Of a DNA stretch of 34,945 nucleotides, positions 24,438-31,731 are shown one piece after another. Origin of the DNA: Edwardsiella ictaluri ATCC 33202 (GTDB lineage: Bacteria; Pseudomonadota; Gammaproteobacteria; Enterobacterales; Enterobacteriaceae); the NCBI RefSeq assembly GCF_000264785.1, contig NZ_AFJI01000015.1:1-34945 (forward strand). Direction: 5' to 3'. The notes under the pieces were generated by a model. The model did no database searches and was not told the origin of the DNA. It was given only the letters and a program-made list of their open reading frames with translations. Position 1 is the stretch's first letter. Each line of letters begins with the position of its first letter. A program made the position numbers and the translations under genes.

Positions 24438-24836
24438 TCAGGCGCTTTGCGCCGCGGCGGCGTACTGGTGGTGTAGCGCCGGCGCTGGCGTTGTGGGCTG
24501 CTCTGCCTGCAGACGGTAACGGGTTGGCGTCATACCAAAGTGTTTACGAAACATATAGGTAAAGTGGGACTGAGAGGCAAAGCCGTAGCACAGCGCGATA
24601 TCAATGATCCCCTCATCGCTGTGGCGCAGGCGCCGGGCGGCGCCGGTGAGCTTGCGCAGGCGAATATAGCGCCCCAGCGACATACCGGTGGTTTCCCGGA
24701 AGATCTTTTGCATATGCCATAGCGAATAACCTGAATAACGGGCCAGCTCATCCAGGTAGATATCGCGCCCCAGGTGTCGCTCGATCCATTCGCTCAGGGC
24801 GCAGACCAGTGCGGCATTGCGTTGTTGCTGGGTCAT
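24438..24836 (-). CDS. MarA/SoxS-like AraC family transcription regulator
   Basis: The 132-residue protein is essentially a bare AraC DNA-binding domain with two helix-turn-helix units (about 28-47 and 77-100). Aligned MarA-type landmarks are SEWIERHLGRDIYL, SGYSLWHMQKIFRETTG, SLGRYIRLRKL and CYGFASQSHFTYMFRKHF. Like MarA, SoxS and Rob it has no separate ligand domain, and so is probably controlled at the level of its amount. The C-terminal 20 residues are low-complexity (Ala, Gln, Thr). It lies upstream of the ABC importer genes on the same strand, 240 bp before the binding-protein start, and may regulate them or act more widely. Confidence 0.9.
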   Translation of the reverse strand: MTQQQRNAALVCALSEWIERHLGRDIYLDELARYSGYSLWHMQKIFRETTGMSLGRYIRLRKLTGAARRLRHSDEGIIDIALCYGFASQSHFTYMFRKHFGMTPTRYRLQAEQPTTPAPALHHQYAAAAQSA

Positions 24837-24869
24837 CGGCTCTCCGTGGTGGAAAATGGCCTGGGCACC

Positions 24870-25097
24870 TTAGCGGTTACCATCTATATCATAAGGGAGG
24901 GTTGGCAGTGTCAGGGTACGATAATACTGCAGGCGTTCCCGGAAGTAGCTGCGTAGCGCCTCGGGCTGCTCGCGTTCGACCTGTTCTGCGATCACCGGCA
25001 TATGGTAACGCTCTTTATAGGATATCCCGCTGGCCGCCAGATCGACATTGATGCGATCCATCTGTGCCTGGGGCAGCGTCGCCAGATTAAAACTCAT
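24870..25097 (-). CDS. Small conserved protein of unknown function
   Basis: A 75-residue reading ([20 protein letters not shown] and on) starts at ATG 25097 with a strong ggagg Shine-Dalgarno 5 bp upstream, which is good evidence for expression. The frame remains open to 25184 but has no initiation signal there. It is soluble and mixed-charge, with Tyr/Arg-rich [12 protein letters not shown] near the end. I believe I have seen similar small proteins in other Enterobacterales but cannot name a family. It lies 33 bp upstream of the AraC-type gene on the same strand, so the two may share a transcript. Confidence 0.65.
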   Translation of the reverse strand: MSFNLATLPQAQMDRINVDLAASGISYKERYHMPVIAEQVEREQPEALRSYFRERLQYYRTLTLPTLPYDIDGNR

Positions 25098-25201
25098 AAT
25101 AGCCTCCGTTGAATATCGGACTATTATTTCAGAATTTGGCGGAGGGAAAAAGGGCTGGCCGCCGCGCTGATGGCTGAAGCGCACCGGCGGCGGCCGGAAA
25201 A

Positions 25202-25498
25202 TCAGAAGGGATTAGAGTGGCGCGGTCCCTGGGTTATCGGGCGGCGCGGGCGTAGCAGCGCCAGCAGGCCGCCTATGATGGCAACGCTTAAGACCACCAG
25301 ATTAAACAGCAGGAAACCAGCTATCAGCAGGATCATCATTACGACGGCGCTCACCAGCATCGGTGCCTGGCGCAATTTACCCTCCAGCCCCATCTTGCGC
25401 GACTGGCGCGACAGATACATCCGCCAGTATTGCATCTGCTGCTGCAGAAAACTACGCAGGCGGCCGGTGGTTGAAGTGGCAGAAGAAACGTCGGTCAT
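25202..25498 (-). CDS. Small inner-membrane protein of unknown function
   Basis: The 98-residue protein has a basic, Gln/Arg-rich N-terminal half ([20 protein letters not shown]) followed by one long or two short hydrophobic helices (about 49-81, [20 protein letters not shown] and on). It ends in a basic tail ([11 protein letters not shown]). The ATG at 25498 is preceded by aaggag at 5 bp. I do not recognise the family. It sits 105 bp upstream of the small gene ending at 24870 on the same strand. Confidence 0.65.
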   Translation of the reverse strand: MTDVSSATSTTGRLRSFLQQQMQYWRMYLSRQSRKMGLEGKLRQAPMLVSAVVMMILLIAGFLLFNLVVLSVAIIGGLLALLRPRRPITQGPRHSNPF

Positions 25499-25843
25499 AG
25501 AAACTCCTTTAAAACCCGGCGGGATCGCGCGGGATGGCGACAGCCTACGGGATCCCTGGCGCCTGGCCCAGTGGATTTAGGCAATTTTACGCCCCTGACA
25601 AAAGCTGACACGGCTGTTGGGACTCAGCGCATTACAGCAGAAAGATCTTAAGAATCGCTTACGGCATCGCCGTAGGCGCGGCCTGTAAATTATTCACGGC
25701 ATATGCATTGATTTCGTGTAAAATAAGCGCCCGCGTTGAGCTTGGCCCATGCCCGGCAGAAGATACGCCTGTTTTAGTACCGGTCGCCGCGGCGGCCGGT
25801 CAACAATAACGACGCCTGTGAAGGCGACAGCTGAGGTTGCTCA
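25499..25843. other. Control region upstream of rluB
   Basis: No gene is seen in these 345 bp between the divergent small membrane gene and rluB. An AT-rich patch with taaaat (25719-25724) is a possible -10 for rluB. Downstream lie a 22-bp near-perfect GC palindrome (25779-25800) and a small cgcct/aggcg stem, so the rluB leader of about 110 nt would be strongly structured. Confidence 0.5.
25779..25800 (+). repeat. 22-bp palindrome in the rluB leader
   Basis: The sequence from accggtcgcc to ggcggccggt is self-complementary over its whole length except one G-T pair. It lies 43 bp before the rluB start. It could be a protein site or a leader RNA hairpin; there is no U-run. Confidence 0.6.
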
Positions 25844-26719
25844 ATGAGCGAAAAATTACAGAAAGTTCTTGCCCGCGCCGGTCATGGCTCACGTCGTGAA
25901 ATCGAAGCGCTGATCAAAGAGGGTCGGGTAAGCGTGGATGGCAAGCTGGCCACGCTGGGAGATCGTGTTGAGGTGATGCCCAACATGAAAATCCGCGTTG
26001 ATGGCCGGGTGGTCTCCATCCGTGAGTCTGAGCAGGAAATCTGCCGCGTGCTGGCCTACTATAAACCGGAAGGTGAGCTGTGTACCCGCCGTGATCCGGA
26101 AGGCCGTCCCACGGTGTTCGATCGTCTTCCCCGTTTGCGCGGTTCGCGCTGGATTGCCGTGGGACGTCTGGACATCAACACCTCGGGGCTGCTGCTGTTT
26201 ACCACGGACGGGGAACTGGCCAACCGCCTTATGCACCCGAGCCGGGAGGTAGAGCGTGAGTACGCGGTACGCGTTTTCGGCCAGGTTGATGAGGACAAGC
26301 TGCGTCAGCTTCGTCGCGGCGTACAGCTGGAGGATGGCCCAGCCAGTTTTAAGAGCATCAGTTTCCAGGGCGGAGAGGGGCTGAATCAGTGGTACAACGT
26401 CACGCTGACCGAGGGACGTAACCGAGAAGTGCGTCGCTTGTGGGAAGCCGTCGGCGTACAGGTGAGCCGTCTGATCCGCGTACGCTACGGCGATCTGCCC
26501 TTGCCTAAGGGGTTGCCGCGCGGCGGCTGGCAGGAGCTGCCGCTGGAGAATATTAACTATCTGCGTGAGCTGGTGGAACTGCAGGCGGAGACCGCCAGCA
26601 AGCTGCCGGTTGAGCGTGAGCGTCGCCGGATGAAAGCCAACCAAATCCGGCGGGCGGTTAAACGCCATGGCCAGCACAGCGGCGGCAGCCGCCGTGCGCC
26701 GACCACGAAGCGCGGCTGA
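25844..26719 (+). CDS. rluB: 23S rRNA pseudouridine(2605) synthase RluB
   Basis: RluB makes pseudouridine 2605 in helix 89/90 of 23S rRNA. The 291-residue protein has an N-terminal S4 RNA-binding domain ([20 protein letters not shown], about 2-60). The RsuA/RluB catalytic core has D110 in [19 protein letters not shown], and a basic C-terminal tail ([18 protein letters not shown]) is typical of RluB. The motif [16 protein letters not shown] is present. The terminator at 26732 ends it as a single gene. Confidence 0.97.
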   Translation: MSEKLQKVLARAGHGSRREIEALIKEGRVSVDGKLATLGDRVEVMPNMKIRVDGRVVSIRESEQEICRVLAYYKPEGELCTRRDPEGRPTVFDRLPRLRGSRWIAVGRLDINTSGLLLFTTDGELANRLMHPSREVEREYAVRVFGQVDEDKLRQLRRGVQLEDGPASFKSISFQGGEGLNQWYNVTLTEGRNREVRRLWEAVGVQVSRLIRVRYGDLPLPKGLPRGGWQELPLENINYLRELVELQAETASKLPVERERRRMKANQIRRAVKRHGQHSGGSRRAPTTKRG

Positions 26720-26731
26720 GCCTGTCGCGCT

Positions 26732-26756
26732 AAACCGTCCTTCGGGGCGGTTTTTT
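26732..26756 (+). terminator. rluB terminator
   Basis: aaaccgtcc (26732-26740) pairs with gggcggttt (26745-26753) around a uucg tetraloop and runs into six U. It is a strong intrinsic terminator 13 bp after the rluB stop. Confidence 0.9.
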
Positions 26757-26954
26757 ATGTTTTTCGCTCAGCGAGTGGGTTAGCTGAGCGGGCGGCTTAT
26801 CTCAGGTATTTTCCTCTGCCAAGACTGGAATCAGACACAGAAAGTGGTATTACTATAGGGGTATCAGTACGTTATTAGATCGTACCACGGCGCGTCCCCT
26901 GGATGGGCGCCGCGGGAACGATGCGGCACTTTTTTATGGATGGCTTAACGGACA

Positions 26955-27692
26955 ATGAAACTCTTTCTTGCGACCCTGCAGTTTATGACCCGGATCCCGG
27001 TATCGCCGCGCTGCAGCGATGATCTGACCCTGAATGATTATCCGCGCGGCATCATCTATTTTCCCTTTGTGGGTTTGGTGATCGGGGTGATCAGCGCGCT
27101 GGCCTATGGCGTATTGGCGACTACCTATGGCAGCTGGCTGGGGGCGGTTGCCGCGGTGCTGGCGACGACCCTGGTGACCGGCGCCTTTCATCTCGACGGT
27201 TTGGCGGATACCTGCGATGGGTTGTTTTCCGCCCGCCCGCGTGATCGCATGCTGGAGATCATGCGCGACAGCCGCATTGGTACCAACGGGACGCTGGCGC
27301 TGATCTTTGTGATCCTGCTGCAGGTGCTGCTGATCCAGCATCTGGCGGGCGGCAGTCTGCACATCTACGCCGTGCTGGTGGCGATGCCGGTGCTCAGCCG
27401 CACGTTGTTGGCCGTTATGATGTTCCGTCAGCGCTATGCGCGCGAGAGCGGCATGGGCAATCTTTATATCGGTAAAATCAGCGGCAGTCACTATGTGCTG
27501 ACCCTGGTTATCGGCCTGCTGCTGGTGTTTGGTCTGCTGCATTGGCATGCCGTGCTGGCCGCGTTTATTACCTATCTCTTTGCCTTGATGTACCGGGCTT
27601 TCATCAATATGCGGCTGGGGGGGCAGACCGGGGATACGCTGGGTGCGGCAAACGAGCTGTTTGCGCTGGTATTTCTGCTGTCGCTGTACTGA
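26955..27692 (+). CDS. cobS: Adenosylcobinamide-GDP ribazoletransferase (cobalamin synthase)
   Basis: CobS joins adenosylcobinamide-GDP with alpha-ribazole (phosphate) in the last steps of cobalamin assembly at the inner membrane. The 245-residue polytopic protein carries LQFMTRIPV, the metal-binding AFHLDGLADTCDGLF (77-91, with D81, D85, D88) and GGQTGDTLGAANEL near the C-terminus. It precedes cobC by 9 bp, a typical salvage pair. No cobalamin riboswitch features are visible in the 200 bp before the start. In Salmonella cobS lies in a large cob operon; here only the salvage genes cobS, cobC and btuR are in the window. Confidence 0.95.
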   Translation: MKLFLATLQFMTRIPVSPRCSDDLTLNDYPRGIIYFPFVGLVIGVISALAYGVLATTYGSWLGAVAAVLATTLVTGAFHLDGLADTCDGLFSARPRDRMLEIMRDSRIGTNGTLALIFVILLQVLLIQHLAGGSLHIYAVLVAMPVLSRTLLAVMMFRQRYARESGMGNLYIGKISGSHYVLTLVIGLLLVFGLLHWHAVLAAFITYLFALMYRAFINMRLGGQTGDTLGAANELFALVFLLSLY

Positions 27693-27701
27693 GTGGGTCC
27701 C

Positions 27702-28301
27702 ATGGAGCTCTATCTGGTTCGTCACGGTGAGACTCAGGCCAATCGGGATGGCCTCTACTGCGGCAGCAGCGATGTGGCGCTGACGCCGCAGGGACTCCAA
27801 CAGGCGCAGGCCGTGGCGCATCAGCTGCAGGGGGTCGCGTTCGACGCCGCCTATGCCAGCCGCCTGCGGCGTACCCAGCAGACCCTGCGCCCCATCATCG
27901 GCGCGTTGGGGCAGTTTCACGTCCATGCGGGGCTCGATGAGATCAACTTTGGTGAATGGGAGCTGTGTCATCACCGCGATCTGGCGCGCCAGCAGAGCGC
28001 AGCCTATCGCGCCTGGTGCGACGATTGGCGCAGCGCTGTGCCACCGGGCGGCGAGGGGTTCGCCGGCTTTAGCGCCCGGGTGGAGGCGGTGCTGGCAGAG
28101 CTGCTGGCGCGTCACGAGGGCCAGCGGGTGCTGGTGGTTTCACATCAGGGGGTGCTCTCTCTGCTGTGCGCCCGTCTGCTGGGCATGGCGGCGGAGAACA
28201 TGTGGCACTTCTCATTCAGCCAGGGCAGCCACAGTCTGATCGCGGTCCGACAGGGGTTTGCGGTGATGCGTAGCCTTAACGATCGCAGCGCGGTGAACTA
28301 G
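27702..28301 (+). CDS. cobC: Alpha-ribazole phosphatase
   Basis: CobC is a histidine phosphatase that dephosphorylates alpha-ribazole-5'-phosphate or adenosylcobalamin-5'-phosphate. The 199-residue protein has the catalytic RHGET (H8), LDEINFGEWE with acid E80, and the second His in VVSHQG (H148). I prefer ATG 27702 (MELYLVRHGET) over a GTG nine bases upstream next to the cobS stop. It directly follows cobS and converges with btuR, their stops 16 bp apart. Confidence 0.93.
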   Translation: MELYLVRHGETQANRDGLYCGSSDVALTPQGLQQAQAVAHQLQGVAFDAAYASRLRRTQQTLRPIIGALGQFHVHAGLDEINFGEWELCHHRDLARQQSAAYRAWCDDWRSAVPPGGEGFAGFSARVEAVLAELLARHEGQRVLVVSHQGVLSLLCARLLGMAAENMWHFSFSQGSHSLIAVRQGFAVMRSLNDRSAVN

Positions 28302-28317
28302 CGGCCGCGGCGCGGGA

Positions 28318-28908
28318 TTACCAGTCGATGCCTTTCTGCGCCTTGACGCCAGCGTTGAAGGCATGTTTTTCCGGGCGGATTTCACTGACGGTATCGGCCA
28401 GGGCGATCAGATCGCGGTGACAGGCACGTCCGGTGATGATCACCGACTGGTGCGGCGGCCGGTCACGCAGGGCGGCGAGCACCGTCTCCAGCGCCAGGTA
28501 GCGGTAGCTGATCATGTAGGTCAACTCATCCAGCACCACCAGATCGTACTGCGGGTCGGCGAGCATTCGCTGCGCCTGTTGCCAGACGAGACGCGCGGCC
28601 TGGATATCCGCCTCGCGATCCTGCGTTTCCCAGGTAAAACCGCTGGCCATGACGTGGAATTCGACGCCGTGGGGCTCCAGCAGGTTACGCTCGCCGTTTT
28701 CCCAGGTGCCCTTGATAAACTGCGCGACGCCGACCCGCTTGCCGTGGCCGACGGCCCGAGCCACGGTACCGAAGGCGGCGGTGCTTTTCCCCTTACCGTT
28801 GCCGGTAAAAATCATGATGATGCCGCGCTCCTCGCGGGCGGCGGCGATGCGTGCATCCACTTTGTCCTTCAGACGCTGTTGGCGCTGCTGATGACGTTGC
28901 CGATCCAT
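28318..28908 (-). CDS. btuR: Cob(I)alamin adenosyltransferase
   Basis: BtuR (CobA/CobO) transfers the adenosyl group of ATP to cob(I)alamin and cobinamide. The 196-residue protein has an unusual P-loop GNGKGKST (36-43) that is characteristic of the family. FIKGTWENGERNLLE, LVVLDELTYMISYRYL and the C-terminal HAFNAGVKAQKGIDW match as well. Its start is 50 bp after the yciK stop on the same strand; yciK-btuR is a conserved operon. Convergent cobC makes this a local cobalamin salvage cluster. Confidence 0.97.
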   Translation of the reverse strand: MDRQRHQQRQQRLKDKVDARIAAAREERGIIMIFTGNGKGKSTAAFGTVARAVGHGKRVGVAQFIKGTWENGERNLLEPHGVEFHVMASGFTWETQDREADIQAARLVWQQAQRMLADPQYDLVVLDELTYMISYRYLALETVLAALRDRPPHQSVIITGRACHRDLIALADTVSEIRPEKHAFNAGVKAQKGIDW

Positions 28909-28958
28909 GATGTTCTCCTGCAGAGCGCGGCGCTTGCGCCGTGCGTCATGTCGATAGG

Positions 28959-29723
28959 TTAACCTGCTTTCCCGGGGCGCCGCCCCGGCTGGGCATCCAG
29001 GCTGCGCCCATTTTCACCCAGGCTGTCGTCTCCCATGAGATAGAGATACAGCGGCATAATCTGCGCTGGAGTGCGCAGCGTCTGCGGATCTTCGCCGGGA
29101 AATGCGCTGGCCCGCATCGCGGTACGCGTGGCGCCCGGGTTAATCGCGTTTACCCGTATCGTGCTACCTGCCAGCTCCTGGGCCCATACCTGCATCACTC
29201 CTTCGGTGGCGAACTTGGAGACCGCATAGGCGCCCCAACCGGCACGCCCTGCGCGTCCGACGCTGGAGCTGGTAAAGATAATCGAGGCCCGCCCAGCGCG
29301 TCGCAGCAGTGGCAGCAGATCGCGGGTCAACAGAAATGCGGCGTTAAGGTTGACCTGCATCACGCTCTGCCACTCGCTATAGGCCTGCTGCGCCAGCGGT
29401 GTGATGCTGCCGAGCAGACCGGCGCAGTGGAGTAGACCATCCAGATGACCGAATCGCCGGGCGAGATCGTCCGCCAGCGCCTGGCTCTGCGACGGTGACA
29501 GTGTCATCAGGTCACAGCAGAGGACGTGAGGGCACGGGGCGCCATCGGCAATGATCTGGCGGCTGACGGTATCCAGTCGTTCGGCATCTCGACCCAGCAG
29601 AATCAGCCGTGCGCCGTGACGGGCGTAGCTCAGGGCCGCTTCGCGGCCAATGCCGGCGCTGGCGCCGGTGACCAGAATAGTGCGCCCTTGTAACAGGGCG
29701 GCAGAGGCTTGATATTGCACCAT
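28959..29723 (-). CDS. yciK: YciK short-chain dehydrogenase/reductase
   Basis: The 254-residue classical SDR has the NAD(P)-binding TGASAGIG (19-26) and the active-site YAVSK (Y166, K170) with TSSSVG before it. The C-terminal block NPGATRTAMRASAFPGEDPQ and PAQIMPLYLYLMGDDS is nearly identical to E. coli YciK. Substrate is unknown. Ggag 5 bp before ATG 29723 fixes the start. It is the first gene of yciK-btuR and is divergent from sohB. Confidence 0.96.
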   Translation of the reverse strand: MVQYQASAALLQGRTILVTGASAGIGREAALSYARHGARLILLGRDAERLDTVSRQIIADGAPCPHVLCCDLMTLSPSQSQALADDLARRFGHLDGLLHCAGLLGSITPLAQQAYSEWQSVMQVNLNAAFLLTRDLLPLLRRAGRASIIFTSSSVGRAGRAGWGAYAVSKFATEGVMQVWAQELAGSTIRVNAINPGATRTAMRASAFPGEDPQTLRTPAQIMPLYLYLMGDDSLGENGRSLDAQPGRRPGKAG

Positions 29724-29967
29724 AACACTCCCAAAGCGTTCGTGTAGGGGAAAATTCTCCGAGGGCAGATCTATAGCCCGTCGCCTGCGCCCCGGTCAAC
29801 GGGAATATGGCGAATGGCATCACACTGGCGGATTTACCGCCTGTTTACCTGACAACGCTTGAAATTTTGTGACATGGCCTTAGGCTGTCTGACGCAGGGC
29901 CATCGCCTCCGGAGATAAGGAGTCCTTGGCCGTTGGCATTAACATAACGAGCAACAAGGCGGTGAGT

Positions 29968-31014
29968 GTGGAGTGGTTATCTTTATATAGCCTGTTTTTG
30001 GCCAAGGCGGCGACGCTGGTTGTGGTCGTAGCAGCGGTGGTATTACTGGTGGTCGGACTGCGCCAGCGTCAGGGTAACAGCGGCGGAGAGCTGCTGCTGA
30101 CGGACCTGGGCGAACAGTACCGAACCATGCAGCGCAGCATGCGCAGCGCCCGCCTGCAGGGGGCCGCGCTGAAGCAGTGGCGCCGTTTACAGAAGAAGGT
30201 GGCCAAGGCAGAGGAGAAACAGCGTAAGTCAGAGGCGCGCGGCGGCCTGTTGGCGGCAGAGAAGCCCTGCGTCTATGTACTTGACTTTACCGGCAGCATG
30301 GATGCCCGCGAGGTTGGCTCGCTGCGCGAGGAGATCAGCGCGGTACTGGCGGTTGCCGGTCCGCAGGATAGTGTACTGCTGCGCCTGGAAAGTCCGGGGG
30401 GCGTGGTGCACGGCTATGGCCTGGCTGCCTCGCAGTTAAAGCGTCTGCGTCAGGCCGGGGTGCGCCTGACGGTGGCGGTCGATAAGGTAGCGGCCAGCGG
30501 CGGCTACATGATGGCCTGCGTCGCCGATCGTATTGTGGCGGCGCCGTTCGCCATTATCGGTTCCATTGGGGTTGTGGCCCAAATCCCCAATTTTAATCGC
30601 TGGCTGAAGAAAAACGATGTCGACGTGGAGCTGCATACCGCCGGCGAGTTTAAGCGTACGCTGACGCTGTTTGGCGAGAATACCGATGTCGGCCGGGAAA
30701 AGTTCTGTCAGGAGCTGGATGAAACCCACCTGTTGTTCAAGCAGTTCGTGCAGCGTCAGCGCCCGTCGCTGGACGTGGATAGCGTGGCGACCGGCGAGCA
30801 CTGGTATGGCGAGCAGGCGCTGGAGAAGGGGCTGGTGGATGCGCTGAGCACCAGTGACGATCTGTTGATCGCGGAGATGGAGCAGGCTGACGTGATCGGC
30901 GTGCGTTACGTGCGCCGTAAGGGACTCATGGCCCGGATGGGCATGGCGGCGGCGCAGGGAGCCGATATGCTGTTGCTGCGCTGGTGGCAACGCAGCCAGC
31001 GTCCGCTCCCCTAA
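29968..31014 (+). CDS. sohB: SohB, S49-family inner-membrane peptidase
   Basis: SohB is an S49 (SppA-like) serine peptidase that acts at the inner membrane and suppresses degP loss in multicopy. The 348-residue protein has one N-terminal helix (about 8-30), a basic coiled segment (55-95), then the catalytic Ser177 in VDKVAASGGYMMACVADRIV and Lys229 in HTAGEFKRTLT, the Ser-Lys dyad. I chose GTG 29968 because the peptide (MEWLSLYSLFLAK) aligns with the E. coli start and aagg lies 8 bp upstream; a TTG at 29926 would add 14 residues without support. It is divergent from yciK and convergent with yciN. Confidence 0.93.
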   Translation: MEWLSLYSLFLAKAATLVVVVAAVVLLVVGLRQRQGNSGGELLLTDLGEQYRTMQRSMRSARLQGAALKQWRRLQKKVAKAEEKQRKSEARGGLLAAEKPCVYVLDFTGSMDAREVGSLREEISAVLAVAGPQDSVLLRLESPGGVVHGYGLAASQLKRLRQAGVRLTVAVDKVAASGGYMMACVADRIVAAPFAIIGSIGVVAQIPNFNRWLKKNDVDVELHTAGEFKRTLTLFGENTDVGREKFCQELDETHLLFKQFVQRQRPSLDVDSVATGEHWYGEQALEKGLVDALSTSDDLLIAEMEQADVIGVRYVRRKGLMARMGMAAAQGADMLLLRWWQRSQRPLP

Positions 31015-31023
31015 GGGAAACGT

Positions 31024-31049
31024 GAAGGGCGCGTGTTGGCGCGTCCTTC
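31024..31049. terminator. Hairpin between convergent sohB and yciN
   Basis: gaagggcgcg (31024-31033) pairs with cgcgtccttc (31040-31049), with one G-U pair and a six-base loop, 9 bp after the sohB stop. No long U-run follows, so it is a probable but not strong terminator. Confidence 0.45.
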
Positions 31050-31080
31050 GCGGTATCCGATGCGTGCAGGGCGGCCAGAG

Positions 31081-31332
31081 TCAGCCAGCCAGGTGGTATT
31101 TCTCTGACAATCTGTGGGCCAGATGCTTAAACATATTGAAGGCCGCGGTGCTCTTTGGCGTCGGCAGGCCCTCTTCATCCAGAAAAAACTCGCCGCGGAA
31201 AACCAGCACGTTACCTTTCTGTTCGACGTCGGTTGCGATCATACCCTTCATATAATCCTCATGATCGCGGATGATCTGATTGGCCTCGGCCAGCAGCTGT
31301 TCACGTGTTATGGGGGTGGTTTCACTGAACAT
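31081..31332 (-). CDS. yciN: YciN, DUF2498 family protein
   Basis: The 83-residue cytoplasmic protein equals E. coli YciN in length and in [33 protein letters not shown]. Function is unknown. Together with topA and sohB it holds the same place as in E. coli, with the same orientation. It is divergent from topA, sharing a 400-bp upstream region. Confidence 0.95.
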   Translation of the reverse strand: MFSETTPITREQLLAEANQIIRDHEDYMKGMIATDVEQKGNVLVFRGEFFLDEEGLPTPKSTAAFNMFKHLAHRLSEKYHLAG

Positions 31333-31731
31333 TTTCTTTCTCCAACTGTTACTTTTCCCCTATTTTACCCTGTCTTCCACGCAGGGCAAAGAAGAGGGGA
31401 GGTGAGGCGAAAATTGGTAAAAATGTGCGGCGCGTGCTAATTAAGTTGCGTGGCGCTGGCGATCGGGTAGAGTGAGGCACTTCTTGAGCCGTACGGAATC
31501 TATTGTTTACACTCTGCGCGCGTCGGCTAACGTGCCGCGGAGCATGTGAGCGAAATATTGTGATAGATCAGTAAATTGTGGGGCACTTGCGCAACGATGG
31601 CGCGTTTGAACACAATTGCCTTGACCTCTACGGCGTCTGTCGCAATATACAAAAGAGTTCTATACAGTGCCGGCTTAATGGCGAATTAAAGGCTTCTGGC
31701 AACAGAAGGATGCATTCAGGTAAAGAGAATT
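31333..31731. promoter_or_regulatory. yciN-topA divergent control region
   Basis: No gene is visible in these 399 bp. On the topA side ttgacc (31621-31626) is a candidate -35, with AT-rich sequence 17-19 bp further (aatatac, 31644-31650), about 85 bp before the ATG. E. coli topA has several promoters sensitive to supercoiling and Fis; the same is plausible here but individual sites cannot be proven. Confidence 0.4.

Noticed and set aside
26757-26954. Cobalamin riboswitch upstream of cobS
   Set aside because: The conserved B12-box and flanking motifs were looked for by eye and not found. A covariance search would settle this.
26934-28115. Reverse-strand open frame of 393 codons
   Set aside because: It overlaps cobS and cobC, both with clear catalytic motifs. 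Its composition (Gln/His/Arg-rich) is typical of an antisense shadow.
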